Positions 1-9,700 of a stretch of 64,000 bases of DNA are shown here, piece after piece; position 1 is the first letter of the stretch; every line of letters starts with the position of its first letter. The DNA lies in assembly GCF_003173615.1 (NCBI RefSeq), contig NZ_QGNA01000003.1:372001-436000 (forward strand), given 5' to 3'. Source of the DNA: Falsiroseomonas bella (GTDB taxonomy: Bacteria > Pseudomonadota > Alphaproteobacteria > Acetobacterales > Acetobacteraceae). The translations under genes and the position numbers were made by a program. A model generated the notes under the pieces. That model was not told the DNA's origin. It ran no database searches and saw only the letters and a program-made list of their open reading frames with translations.

Positions 1-822
1 ATGAGCAGCCTTCACCCCAACATGTCCTTCCTGACGGCAAGCGACGGCGTGCGCCTCGCCTGGCGCGTGGACGACTTCACCCCGCCCTGGCGCACGCCCG
101 AGGTGCCGGTGCTGCTGCTGCATGCGGCCATGGGGTCCTATCGCCGCTGGTTCTCCTGGATCCCCGACATTGCGCGGCAGCGGACGGTGCTGAGCCTGGA
201 GCTGCGCGGCCACGGCGCCTCCGCCATCCCGACCGAGGCGCAGCCGCTGACCGTGGAACGCCTGGTCGCCGACGTGGTGGAGCTTCTCGACCATCTCGGC
301 GTGCCACGCGTGCATGCGGTGGGGCTCTCGGCCGGCGGCTATGTCGGGCAGCGCCTGGCGATGGAGCATCCAGGGCGCGTCGCGACGCTCGCGCTCTTCG
401 CCTCCACGCCCGGGCTGCGCAACAGCCAGGCGGGCACCTGGCCGGCCAAGGCCGCCGCGATGGGGCTCGAGGCCTTCATGCGGTCGGGCGTCGCGGATCG
501 CTTCCCGGCGGACGCCGATCCGGGGCTCGTGGACTGGTTCTGCCGCCAGACCGGCGGCAACGACCTGCCCTTCATCGGCCGCTTCGTCGCGCATATGAGC
601 AGCCGCGACTGGGAGGACGAGTTGCCGCGCATCGGCTGCCCCACGCTGATCGTCGCACCCGGCCATGAGCCGATCGGCTCGCACGACCAGTACGAGCGCA
701 TGCAGAAGCTGATCCCCGATGCGCGACTGGTTTCGCTGGAAGGCATGCCGCACAACATCGGCGATGCGGCGCCCGAGGCCTGCACAGCGGCTCTGCTGGA
801 GTTCCTCTCGGCCCGGGGCTAA
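1..822 (+). CDS. alpha/beta-fold hydrolase
   Basis: A 273-residue alpha/beta hydrolase. The nucleophile elbow GLSAGG places the catalytic serine at residue 110, an oxyanion-type HAAMG segment lies near residue 41, and the GMPHN segment gives the likely catalytic histidine 251. There is no signal peptide, so it is probably cytoplasmic. The reading frame is open from the first base of the window, so the ATG at position 1 may be the true start or the gene may begin further upstream. Its stop overlaps by 4 bp the end of a convergent Asp/Glu-racemase-family gene. The substrate cannot be read from the sequence; hydrolases next to maleate-isomerase relatives sometimes act on amides or esters of dicarboxylic acids, which is only a contextual guess. 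Confidence 0.8.
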   Translation: MSSLHPNMSFLTASDGVRLAWRVDDFTPPWRTPEVPVLLLHAAMGSYRRWFSWIPDIARQRTVLSLELRGHGASAIPTEAQPLTVERLVADVVELLDHLGVPRVHAVGLSAGGYVGQRLAMEHPGRVATLALFASTPGLRNSQAGTWPAKAAAMGLEAFMRSGVADRFPADADPGLVDWFCRQTGGNDLPFIGRFVAHMSSRDWEDELPRIGCPTLIVAPGHEPIGSHDQYERMQKLIPDARLVSLEGMPHNIGDAAPEACTAALLEFLSARG

Positions 823-1559
823 CGCCGCGCCGGCAGTTCGCGCAGCAGGCGCCCGCCGCGTTGCAGCGGCGTGCGCAGGTCGAACTGGTGCAGCAGCGCC
901 CACATGCCGGCGGAGTTGGTGGAGACGACGGGCTTACCGATCCGTGCCTCGATCGCATCCGCCAGCGCCAGGCACTGCATGTTGCCTCCCGGCAGCAGCA
1001 GCGCCTCGGCCTCCGGATGGTCGGCGCGGGCGGCGAGGTCCAGCACCTGGTCGGGCGCGATCTCCGCGATGGCGAAGTTGTCGCGCAGGCCACCAAAAGC
1101 GCTGCGCAGCACGGTGACGCCGCCCGCCTCCAGGTAGCGCAGGCTCGCCTGGCCGATCTCTTCCGGGAACGGCGCCGCGAAGCCGATGCGTCGTGCGCCG
1201 AGCGCGGCGAGCGCATCGAACACGGTCTGCGCGGCCGTCAGCGCCGGCACGCCGGCCCAGCCCTGCATCTCCCGGCGGATTTCCGCGTCCCACGCCGCCC
1301 CCATCCAGAAGCTGGCCGCGGTCTGGCAGAGCAGCACCGCATGCACCCGCGCATCGGCGAGGCTCGTCACCGCGCGGCGCATCTCCGCCTGCTGCTCCGC
1401 CATGCCCGGGGCATCCAGCCGCGTCATCGGCAGGCGCGCGAAATGGAAGGAGAGCGAGGCCGGCATCCAGGCCGGGTATTCCCGCTCGATCGAGGTGTTA
1501 GAGGAGGGGATCAGCATGCCCACGCGCCGCCAGGGCGCGGCGCCGTCCGGTTCAGCCAT
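819..1559 (-). CDS. maleate cis-trans isomerase / Asp-Glu racemase family protein
   Basis: A 246-residue protein of the Asp/Glu racemase superfamily, closest in pattern to maleate isomerases and arylmalonate decarboxylases. Residues 16-24 (LIPSSNTSI) form the N-terminal carboxylate-binding loop. The two cysteines expected for cofactor-free isomerisation are present: Cys78 in LLCQTAAS and Cys196 in PGGNMQC, close to the usual spacing for maleate isomerase. The start at 1559 is chosen because GGGAGAGA lies just upstream and homologues begin shortly before this loop; a longer frame to 1640 has no such support. The family interconverts maleate and fumarate or related malonates; which substrate is used here is unknown. 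Confidence 0.8.
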   Translation of the reverse strand: MAEPDGAAPWRRVGMLIPSSNTSIEREYPAWMPASLSFHFARLPMTRLDAPGMAEQQAEMRRAVTSLADARVHAVLLCQTAASFWMGAAWDAEIRREMQGWAGVPALTAAQTVFDALAALGARRIGFAAPFPEEIGQASLRYLEAGGVTVLRSAFGGLRDNFAIAEIAPDQVLDLAARADHPEAEALLLPGGNMQCLALADAIEARIGKPVVSTNSAGMWALLHQFDLRTPLQRGGRLLRELPARR

Positions 1560-1636
1560 GCCATCTCTCCCGCTGCATCCGGGCAGGATAGCGCATCGCC
1601 GCCCCAGCGCACCGGCCGCGCGGCGATGCGCTTCAC

Positions 1637-1656
1637 CCAAAACGGATAGCGTTTGG
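1637..1656. promoter_or_regulatory. imperfect inverted repeat in divergent intergenic region
   Basis: The 183 bp gap between the isomerase-like gene and the small secreted protein at 1743 contains an inverted repeat of about 7 bp per arm (CCAAAACG and CGTTTGG, one extra A on the left) around a GATAG centre. Its position between divergent genes would suit an operator, but no regulator gene is adjacent and no promoter boxes can be named with confidence. Confidence 0.25.
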
Positions 1657-1742
1657 CCTGCGCAGGCCCGCCTCGCCCCGCCTAGCCTGCGGAGCGAGAC
1701 GCGCGGCCCCGGCGGCCGCCCGGCATCCGGAGACGAGCCACG

Positions 1743-2108
1743 ATGCGCATGCGCCTGCTGGGCCTGGCCCTCCTAGCGGTTTCGGCGGCAGTGCCGGCAC
1801 GGGCGCAGGCCCCGGCCCCGCCGCCGGGCCCGCCGACGGTCGAGACGATGGACCGCGGCCTGATCAATCTCGGCCTGATGGCCGGCCACGCCTTCCAGTG
1901 CCTGCCGGAGCCGGAGCGGGAGGCCGCGCAGCGCCGGCTTCTGGCCTTCAACGGCATCCTCGTCGCGGAGATGGGCGCGAACGCCGCCTTCCGCTTCGCG
2001 AGTTCCTTCGGCGCCGGCGCGTCGCATGAGGTGGATCGGTCGTTCTGCGAACGCAGCCTGGCCGACTGGCGCAAGCTGCTGCACGACCATGGCATGCAGG
2101 ACCGCTGA
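1743..2108 (+). CDS. small secreted protein of unknown function
   Basis: A 121-residue protein that I do not recognise. Residues 1-22 form a classical signal peptide (MRMRLLGLALL then AVPARAQA), so the mature chain of about 100 residues is probably periplasmic. It contains two cysteines (in HAFQCLPE and RSFCERS) that could form one disulfide, and a mostly alpha-helical composition. The gene starts 2 bp after a short purine stretch and is followed after 24 bp by another small exported protein in the same direction, so the two may share a transcript. Nothing indicates a catalytic activity. Confidence 0.6.
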   Translation: MRMRLLGLALLAVSAAVPARAQAPAPPPGPPTVETMDRGLINLGLMAGHAFQCLPEPEREAAQRRLLAFNGILVAEMGANAAFRFASSFGAGASHEVDRSFCERSLADWRKLLHDHGMQDR

Positions 2109-2132
2109 ACCCAGCCCGACGGAGACAGGCGC

Positions 2133-2525
2133 ATGCGCAGGATCCTGATCGCGACGGCCCTCGGCGCCCTGGTCGCCGTGCCAGCCGCCGAGGCCTACTG
2201 GCACGCCGGCGGCGTGACGCGCTGGGGCACGGCCTGGCACGCCGGCGGCACCGGCACGGGCTATCGCTGGGGCACTGCCTATCATCCCGGCTATGGCGGC
2301 GCGACCTATGTGCACGGCTATTCGGGATATCATTACGGCGGCTATTATCGGGCGCCCGTGCCGGTGGCGCCGGTGCCGTACTACCACCCGTATCATCCGG
2401 TGGGCGCCTTCGCCGCCGGCGCCGTGACGGGTGCGGCCGTCGGTGCCGCCAGCGCCACCGCCGCCGCGAATTCCGTCTACCACTACGGCCAGCCGACGAC
2501 GGTGGTGAACAACTACTACAACTGA
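2133..2525 (+). CDS. Gly/Tyr/His-rich secreted protein
   Basis: A 130-residue protein with a signal peptide (residues 1-20, ending AAEA). The mature part is low-complexity: WHAGG occurs twice near residues 23-40, followed by a run dominated by glycine, tyrosine, histidine and tryptophan (for example GYSGYHYGGYY), a proline/valine segment, a short Ala/Gly hydrophobic segment around residues 90-112 and an Asn/Tyr tail (VVNNYYN). Such aromatic, glycine-rich exported proteins are common in this bacterial group and are usually annotated as hypothetical. A structural or metal-binding role is possible from composition alone; no function is assigned. Confidence 0.65.
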   Translation: MRRILIATALGALVAVPAAEAYWHAGGVTRWGTAWHAGGTGTGYRWGTAYHPGYGGATYVHGYSGYHYGGYYRAPVPVAPVPYYHPYHPVGAFAAGAVTGAAVGAASATAAANSVYHYGQPTTVVNNYYN

Positions 2526-2639
2526 ACGGGCCCGTGGCGTCGCAAGGGGCGGCAGCGGCCCGCGAAGGAGGTCCGGCCGCGTGCCATTCCAGCGATCGCC
2601 CATCCGGCACGGAGCCTGCCCGGCCCGCCCCACGCCCCC

Positions 2640-3971
2640 ATGCTGATCGCTGACTCCCCCCCCGCGCATCCCGCCGCGGAGGCGGAGGCCTGGCGCACCC
2701 CCGCGCGGCTCTGCGAATGCGCCAGTTGCGGGCGCTTCCAGACGCTGCCCTCGCTGCTGCCCGGGCAGACCGCGAGCTGCCTGCGATGCGGCAGCCGGCT
2801 GCGCCGCGCCGTGGTGGATCCGATCGGCCGCGCGCTGGCGCTCAATATCGCGGCGCTCTCGATCTTCGCCATCGCCTGGGTGATGACGCTCATGACGGTC
2901 AGCACCGCCGGCATGGTCCGCGACGCGTCGCTGTTCACCGGGCCGGTGGACATGGGCCGCGCAGGGCTGTGGGAACTGACGATCGTGGTGCTGTTCACCA
3001 CCGTCGTCGCGCCGGTGCTGAAGCTGTTCGCCATGGTCTACGTCCTGGCGGGGCTGCGCCTCGACCGCCCGCCGCGCCACATCCGCCGCGTCTTCGCGCT
3101 GGTCGAGCACCTCAGGCCCTGGTCCATGATCGAGGTGTTCCTGCTCGGCGTCGCCGTCGCCTACACGAAGCTCGTGGACCTCGTGCATATCGAGCTCGGC
3201 GTCGCGCTCTATGCGTTGTTCATCCTGATGCTGACCATGATCGCCGCGGAGGCCGTGCTGGACCGCCAGGCGGTCTGGGAGGAGATGGAGCGCCGCGGCG
3301 TGCCGCATGGCGAGATCGACCACGCCGCCGGCATCCTGCTGCGCCCCGAGCACGGCGCCGTCTCCTGCCACACCTGCGGGCTGGTCGGCCTGCCGCACGA
3401 GCATGACGCGCATTGCCCGCGCTGCGGCAGCCGGCTGCATGCGCGCAAGCCGAACGCCGTCGCGCGCGCCTGGGCGCTGCTGATCGCGGCGGCCATCCTC
3501 TACATCCCCGCCAACTACTTCCCGGTGCTGGCCTTCATCCAGCTCGGCTCCGGCCAGCCCAGCACCATCCTGGGCGGCGTGGTGGAGCTGCTGGACGCCG
3601 GCCTGCTGCCGCTCGCGCTGCTGGTGTTCTTCGCCTCCGTCGCCGTGCCGCTGCTCAAGGTGCTCGGGCTCGGCCTGCTGCTCGGCTCCACCCAGGCCGG
3701 CTGGCGGGGGCGGCTGCGCGACCGCACCCGCCTGTATTTCGCGGTGCATGCGATCGGCCGCTGGTCCATGATCGACATCTTCATGGTGACGATCCTGGTG
3801 GCCCTGGTGCGGTTCGGCGCGGTGGTGAGCATCCAGCCCGGCTATGGCGGGGTCGCCTTCTGCGCCGTGGTGATCCTGACGATGATCGCCGCGGAGAGCT
3901 TCGACCCGCGGCTGATGTGGGACGCCGCCGGCGAGAACCCCGACCGGCCCGAAGCGGACGCGCACCGATGA
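2640..3971 (+). CDS. pqiA: PqiA-type membrane protein, two-domain
   Basis: A 443-residue inner-membrane protein made of two tandem PqiA/LetA domains. Each begins with a zinc-ribbon-like cysteine pair set: Cys27/Cys30 with Cys47/Cys50, and a second set starting at Cys243/Cys246. Each domain then has about four transmembrane segments (roughly 75-95, 120-145, 165-185 and 190-210 in the first). PqiA works with PqiB, an MCE protein, and PqiC, a lipoprotein, in lipid transport between the inner and outer membranes. The stop overlaps the start of pqiB (ATGA), and pqiC follows, giving a compact pqiABC operon. The ATG at 2640 lies 114 bp after the preceding gene. Confidence 0.9.
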   Translation: MLIADSPPAHPAAEAEAWRTPARLCECASCGRFQTLPSLLPGQTASCLRCGSRLRRAVVDPIGRALALNIAALSIFAIAWVMTLMTVSTAGMVRDASLFTGPVDMGRAGLWELTIVVLFTTVVAPVLKLFAMVYVLAGLRLDRPPRHIRRVFALVEHLRPWSMIEVFLLGVAVAYTKLVDLVHIELGVALYALFILMLTMIAAEAVLDRQAVWEEMERRGVPHGEIDHAAGILLRPEHGAVSCHTCGLVGLPHEHDAHCPRCGSRLHARKPNAVARAWALLIAAAILYIPANYFPVLAFIQLGSGQPSTILGGVVELLDAGLLPLALLVFFASVAVPLLKVLGLGLLLGSTQAGWRGRLRDRTRLYFAVHAIGRWSMIDIFMVTILVALVRFGAVVSIQPGYGGVAFCAVVILTMIAAESFDPRLMWDAAGENPDRPEADAHR

Positions 3972-5656
3972 ACGACAGCCCGCATCCCGAAGCGGTCGTC
4001 CGCGCGCGCACCGGGCGCAGCAGCCGCCTGTCGCCGATCTGGGCGATCCCGATCGTGACGGTGCTGATCGCCGGCTACCTCGTCTGGCACGAATTCGCCC
4101 GCCGCGGCCCCAGCATCACCGTCACCTTCCGCAGCGCGGAGGGGCTGACGGTCGGCCAGTCGCAGGTGCGCCTGCTCGACGTGCCGGTCGGCACCGTGCA
4201 GGGCATCGCCCTGTCGGAGGATCGCCAGCGTGTGGAAGTCACCATCCGCATGAACCGGGAGGCGGCGCCGCTGCTGACCCGCGACGCGCGGTTCTGGGTG
4301 GTGAAGCCGCGGCTCTTCGCCGGCAGCATATCGGGCCTCAGCACGCTGCTGTCCGGCTCCTACATCCAGCTTGCGCCCGGCACGACGGGGGGGGATCCCG
4401 CGCGCGACTTCGCCGGTCTCGAGGATCCGCCGCTGCTCGACACCGATTCCCCCGGCCGCACGGTGCTGCTCCGCGCCGACCGGCTGGGCTCGATCAGCCT
4501 CGGCTCGCCGGTGTTCTTCCGCGATCTCACGGTCGGGCAGGTGCTCGGCTGGGACCTGGCGGACATGGCCGAGCATGTCACGATCCACGCCTTCATCCGC
4601 GCGCCCTTCGACCGCTACGTGCGGGAGGGTTCGCGCTTCTGGAATGCCTCCGGCATCACGCTGAAGCTCGGCGCGGAGGGCGTGCAGCTGCAGCTGGAAT
4701 CGCTGCGCGCCCTCGTGCTCGGCGGCATCGCCTTCGAGACGCCGGAGCATGCGCGGCACGGCGCCGATGTCGCGGCCACGCAGGTCTTCCCGCTCTATGC
4801 CACCCAGGATGCCGCGCGCACCGCCGCAAGCCAGCGGCGCATCCCGATGGTGTCCTACTTCACGGATTCGGTCAGCGGCCTCGCTCCCGGCGCGCCGGTG
4901 CAGTTCCAGGGCGTGCGCATCGGCGAGGTCACCGGCTACGAGCTGGTCTACGACCCCGCCACCAACAGCCTGCGCATTCCCGTGCGCTACGAGATCGAGC
5001 CCGAGCGCATCGCGGGGTCCGACACGGCGGAAGGCCGAGGCCCGCTCGAGAACGCGCAGATGCTGGTGCGCCAGGGCATGCGCGCGCGACTGGCCAGCGC
5101 GAACCTCCTCACCGGCCAGCAGCTGATCTCGATGGAGATCGTCGCCAACGCGCCACCGGCAGAGGTGCAGATGCTGGACGGCGTCATCGTCATGCCGAGC
5201 GCGCCCGGCCAGTTCGCCTCCATCCTCGACGGCGTGAACCAGGTGATCGCGCGCATCGAAGGCCTGCCGCTGCAGCAGATCGGCGACAACCTCAACGAGA
5301 CGATCGCCGGCATGAATGCGCTGGTGCGCGGGCCCGAACTGCAGGCCGCGCTCGCCTCCCTCCAGGGCACGCTGGCCACGGCCGAGGAGACGCTGCGCCG
5401 GATCGACGCCGCCGCCGCCCCTGCCCTGCGCACGCTGCCGCAGCTCGTCGCCAGCCTGAACGGCGCGGCGACGCAGGCGAACCGGCTGATGCTCTCGGTC
5501 AATCGCGGCTATGGCGACGAATCGCAGTTCCGCCGCGACCTCGACCGGATGCTGGAGCAGATCACGGTCGCGGCGCGGTCGCTGCGCAGCCTCTCGGACC
5601 AGCTCAACCGCAACCCGGAGGCGCTGATCCGCGGCCGGGCCACGCAGGGACCCTGA
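3968..5656 (+). CDS. pqiB: PqiB-type MCE/MlaD-domain protein
   Basis: A 562-residue intermembrane transport protein. One N-terminal transmembrane helix (about residues 18-38, PIWAIPIVTVLIAGYL) is followed by three MCE/MlaD domains (about 42-135, 158-220 and 285-400) and a C-terminal helical region rich in alanine and glutamine (about 420-560) that in E. coli PqiB builds a needle across the periplasm. The ATG at 3968 overlaps the pqiA stop by 4 bp; an upstream extension in the same frame is only the shadow of pqiA. It acts with pqiA (upstream) and pqiC (5 bp downstream) in lipid trafficking to the outer membrane. Confidence 0.92.
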   Translation: MNDSPHPEAVVRARTGRSSRLSPIWAIPIVTVLIAGYLVWHEFARRGPSITVTFRSAEGLTVGQSQVRLLDVPVGTVQGIALSEDRQRVEVTIRMNREAAPLLTRDARFWVVKPRLFAGSISGLSTLLSGSYIQLAPGTTGGDPARDFAGLEDPPLLDTDSPGRTVLLRADRLGSISLGSPVFFRDLTVGQVLGWDLADMAEHVTIHAFIRAPFDRYVREGSRFWNASGITLKLGAEGVQLQLESLRALVLGGIAFETPEHARHGADVAATQVFPLYATQDAARTAASQRRIPMVSYFTDSVSGLAPGAPVQFQGVRIGEVTGYELVYDPATNSLRIPVRYEIEPERIAGSDTAEGRGPLENAQMLVRQGMRARLASANLLTGQQLISMEIVANAPPAEVQMLDGVIVMPSAPGQFASILDGVNQVIARIEGLPLQQIGDNLNETIAGMNALVRGPELQAALASLQGTLATAEETLRRIDAAAAPALRTLPQLVASLNGAATQANRLMLSVNRGYGDESQFRRDLDRMLEQITVAARSLRSLSDQLNRNPEALIRGRATQGP

Positions 5657-5661
5657 CCCCG

Positions 5662-6261
5662 ATGCCGTTCCGCCGCCGCCACGCCGCGCTCGGCGCGCTC
5701 GCCGCCCTTGCCGCCTGCCGCTCGCCCGAGCCCGCCCTCTACACGATGCTGCCGGTGCCGGGCACGCCGCTGACCGGCGGCCCGCGCAGCGTCTCGGTGC
5801 GGGAGGTCTCGCTCGCGCGCTATCTCGACCGCACGCAGATCGTCCGCTCCGCCGCCGAATACCGGCTCGATGTCTCCGGCAACGACTGGTGGGGCGAATC
5901 GCTCGACGCGATGCTGACCCGCGTGCTGGTGGAAAACCTGGCGCAGCGCCTGCCGGGCTCCAGCGTGGTTGCGACCGGCGGCGCCATCTCCTCCCCCGCC
6001 GATGCGGTGGTGGAGGTCAACCTGCAGCGCCTCGGCCTGGTCGCGCCGGCGACGCTGGGGCTGACCGCCCAGCTCGCCATCGTGCATCGCGACGCGTCGC
6101 GCCGCGACCTGGCGCGCACCGAGACGCTCACCGCGCCCGTGGCCGGGGCGGACACCGCCGCCTTCGTCGCCGCCGCGAGCGCCGCGCTCGGCGCGCTTGC
6201 CGATTCCCTGGCGGCAAGCCTCGCGGTCAGAACGGCGCCGAGGCCCAGATCTGCCGGATGA
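5662..6261 (+). CDS. pqiC: PqiC-type membrane-integrity lipoprotein
   Basis: A 199-residue member of the ABC-type transport auxiliary (YmbA/PqiC) family. The N-terminus is a lipoprotein signal with lipobox LAAC around residue 19. The body follows the family pattern: a YTMLPVP motif soon after the lipidated cysteine, then VREVSLARYLDRTQIV, typical of this fold. As the outer-membrane-anchored partner it is thought to receive the PqiB needle. It starts 5 bp after pqiB and its last 35 bp overlap the convergent channel-like gene on the minus strand. Confidence 0.85.
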   Translation: MPFRRRHAALGALAALAACRSPEPALYTMLPVPGTPLTGGPRSVSVREVSLARYLDRTQIVRSAAEYRLDVSGNDWWGESLDAMLTRVLVENLAQRLPGSSVVATGGAISSPADAVVEVNLQRLGLVAPATLGLTAQLAIVHRDASRRDLARTETLTAPVAGADTAAFVAAASAALGALADSLAASLAVRTAPRPRSAG

Positions 6262-6664
6262 CGGCGGCAAGGAAGGCGATCGAGAGGCCGAAGATCAGCA
6301 TCCCGTTCAGCGCCTGGATCGCGCCGAGCAGCTGCCACTCCGGCGCGAGATAGACGGCGGCGTGGCCATAGGTGGAGAAGGCGCCCATCGAGTAGATCAC
6401 CGCGCTTCGCCAGCTCTCCGTCGCGCCGATGTGCAGATAGGCCGCCGCCCAGCCGAGGACCTCCAGCGCATGCAGCGCGAAGGTGGCCGTGACGACCGGC
6501 GACAGGATGAAGCCGAACCGCACGGCGTTGCGCCGCACGTCGCCGCGCAGCGCCACCCCCAGCCAGATGAAGATGCGGTGGATCACCCCGAGGCCGAGGA
6601 CGTGCATGATGACGGTCGCGACGGTCAGCGCCATACCGAGCAGCCAGTCCAGCTCCCAGGGCAT
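6227..6664 (-). CDS. small channel-like membrane protein
   Basis: A 145-residue membrane protein with three hydrophobic segments (about residues 6-30, 50-80 and 112-140) and a short re-entrant-like region between the last two. The layout resembles bacterial small two-helix-plus-pore-loop ion-channel homologues, in which TxGYGD forms the potassium filter. Here the corresponding stretch reads FSTYGHAAV, so the canonical filter is not intact. The ATG at 6664 follows a short intergenic gap and no signal peptide is present. Function as a channel is doubtful; it may be a sensor or structural relative. Its end overlaps pqiC by 35 bp, tail to tail. Confidence 0.6.
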   Translation of the reverse strand: MPWELDWLLGMALTVATVIMHVLGLGVIHRIFIWLGVALRGDVRRNAVRFGFILSPVVTATFALHALEVLGWAAAYLHIGATESWRSAVIYSMGAFSTYGHAAVYLAPEWQLLGAIQALNGMLIFGLSIAFLAAVIRQIWASAPF

Positions 6665-6726
6665 CCCCGGCCCTCCCCTTGCCCGCCGGTCTTAGGCAGG
6701 GCGGCCGGGCAAGGGCAGGTGAAACC

Positions 6727-9700
6727 CTATCCGATTCCGGCGCGTGACGCCGCGGCCAGGCCGTTGCGCACCCGCAGCGCCAGGGTGTCCAGCGGATAGG
6801 GCTTGGCGATCACCGCGGCGCCCGCGGGCAGCGCGACCGCGGCGTAGCCGGTGGTGAACAGGATTGGCAGTCCCGGCCGGCGCTCGAGCACCGCTTCCGC
6901 CAGGCGCACGCCGTCCATGCCGCCGGGCAGGCCGACATCGGTGATGAGCAGGTGCGGCGCCAGCCCCTCGTCGAGCAGCCGCAGCGCGCTCGGCCCGTCC
7001 GGCGCCTCCACGACGCGGTAGCCGAGGTCGCGGAGGCGTTCCGCCGCGGGGGCGCGCACGCCGGTCTCGTCATCCACCAGCAGCAGGGTGGCATTGCCGC
7101 CCTCCTGGGGGTTCTGGCCGGTCGTCTCCTCCGCGCGCCCCTGAGCCTCCGGGCGGCGGCCGGTCAAGGGCAGCCAGAGGCGCACCGTCGTGCCCTGGCC
7201 CGGCGCGCTCTCGATCCTGAGCGTGCCGCCCGATTGCCGCACGAAGCCATAGACCTGGCTCAGCCCGAGCCCGGTGCCCTGCCCCAGCGGCTTCGTCGTG
7301 AAGAAGGGCTCCAGCACGTGCTCCCTCACCTCGGGCGACATGCCGGTGCCGGTGTCGGCGACCGAGAGTTCCAGGAACTCGCCCGGCTCGGCGTCCGAGG
7401 AGAGTTCGGCGGCGGTCAGCCGCCGGGCGCGCGTGGCGATCACCAGCCCCCCGCCCTCCGCCATCGCATCCCGCGCATTGATGCACAGGTTCAGCAGCGC
7501 GCTCTCCAGCTCGCTCGCGTCGCAGGTCACCACGCCGCGGTCGTCGCAGAGGTCGAGCTCCAGCGCGATCGCCGGCCCGAGGGTGCGGCGGAGCATCTCC
7601 GCCATGCCCCGCACAAGCCCATCGGCATCGAGCTGGCGCGGTTCCAGCTGCTGGCGCCGCGCGAAGGCGAGCAGCCGGCGGGTGAGGCCGGCGGCGCGGC
7701 CGGTCGCGTCGCGGGCGGCCTCGATGTAGCGGCCGGCCTCCTGCAACCGGCTGCCTTCCATCCGCCGCCGCGCCATGTCGAGAGCGCCGGCGACGCCCTG
7801 CAGCATGTTGTTGAAGTCATGCGCGATGCCGCCGGTGAGCTGGCCCACGGCTTCCAGCTTCTGCGCCTGGCGCAGCGTCTCCTCCGCCGCCATCAGCTCG
7901 ACCGTCCGTGCCCTGACCCGCTCCTCCAGCTCGTCCCTGCCGCGTTCGAGCGCCTCCCGCGCGCGGATCTGGTCGTCCACGTCGGTCGAGGTGCCGAGCC
8001 ATTCGGAGGGGCCGGCCTCGGCCGCGTCGTCTTCGCGCAGCGGGATGCCGCGGCTGCGGAACCAGCGCCAGGTGCCATCGGCCGCGAAGCGGAGGCGGAA
8101 ATCGGCGGCGAAGGTGCCCCCTTCGCCAACCGCCCGCCAGGCGTCGAGGATGCGGTCGCGATCCTCCGGATGCACCGCGGCCAGCCAGCCATGGCCCTCG
8201 CTCTGCGCGTCGGAGAGGCCGGTGAAGGCGGTCCATTGCGGGCTGGCCCACTGCCACCTTCCCTGCGCCGCGGCGCGCCAGAGCAGGTGCGGCACGCCTT
8301 CCACCAGCGCACGGAGATGCCGCTCGCGCCCCGCGAGCTCGCGCGCCATCCGCCGCTCCTCCGTCACGTCCTGGACGATGCCGGCCACCTGGCGGATGGC
8401 GCCGTCCGGCCCGCGCACGGGGAAGCCGGTGTCCAGCAGATGCACGATGCGGCCATCGGCGGGCCGTATGACACGGTATGCGATACGGACGGTCTCGCCG
8501 GCCAGCGTGCGCGGCATCGCAGTGGCGACGGTGGCGCGGTCCTCTGGATGCACCAGCGCACGCATCGCGTCCATGTCGGCCAGCGCATCGTCGCGCGAAG
8601 CGCCGAAGACGGCATCGTAGGCCGGCGAGAGGTATTGCAGCCGCAGCCCCTGCGCATCGGCGATCCAGAGGACGTCGGCCGAGTTCTCCGCGAAGCCGCG
8701 GAACCGTTCCTCGCTCTCGCGTAGCGCGGCCGCGGCGCGGGCGCGCTCGACCGCAGCCCAGGTGCGCTCGCCGGTCTCGACGACGAGCGCAACCTCCTCA
8801 TCGGTCCAGTCGCGCGGCGCCGCGGCATGCACGCCGAGGCCGGCCACCAGGCACCCGTCCTTGATCAGCGGCACGGCGAGCCGCGCCCGGACGCCGAGCC
8901 CCCGCCAGACCGCGCGCCATGCCTCGGGCGCCTGCTCCGCCTCGATGTCGCGGATGACGATGGCGCGGCCCGCGCGAAGCGCTTCCATGTCGGGCCCGAA
9001 CGCCGCGGCCTCGTGCCGGCCGACGAAGCTCGTGGTGCCCGGCGCGCGGTGCTCGCGCTCGACGACCACGTAGTCCTGGCCGTTGTCATGGATGAACTCG
9101 GCGTAGAGGGCGCGGTCGGCGGCGAGGCGGCGCCGGAGCAGGCGGGTGGCTTCCTCCAGGATCGCCACCGGGTCGCTGAGAGGCCGCAGCGCGTCGCTGA
9201 AGCCGAGCAGATAGGCCTGGCGTTCCTCGCTCGCGCGCAGCGCCTCTTCCGCCCCGCGGCGCGCCGTCACGTCGCTTGCGGCACCGAACCATTCGATAAC
9301 CTCGCCCGCCGCGTCGAGGATCGGCACGGCGCGCGAGAGCACCCAGCCGGTGCTGCCGTCGGCACGGCGGACGCGATGCTCCAGTTCGAACAGCGCGCGG
9401 TCGCGGATCGCGGCCGCGATCGCGTCCTGCAACACCAACCGGTCCTCGGGCAGGATGTAGCGCGCCAGCCAGTCCGCGATCGGCTCCGCCGTGCCGGTGA
9501 GGACGTTCCGGCCGTCGAGCTGGTACAGCAGCCGCCAGTCCGGGCTCATGCGGTAGGCCAGGTAGCTCCCCGCCGTCGCCAGGGCGCGGAAGCGCGCCTC
9601 GCTGGCGCGCAGCGCGTCCTCGGCGCGTACTCGGTGGGTGATGTCGGTGAACAGCACCGCCACGCGGTTCCGGGGGCGGTCGAGGCTGAAGATGTTGAGG

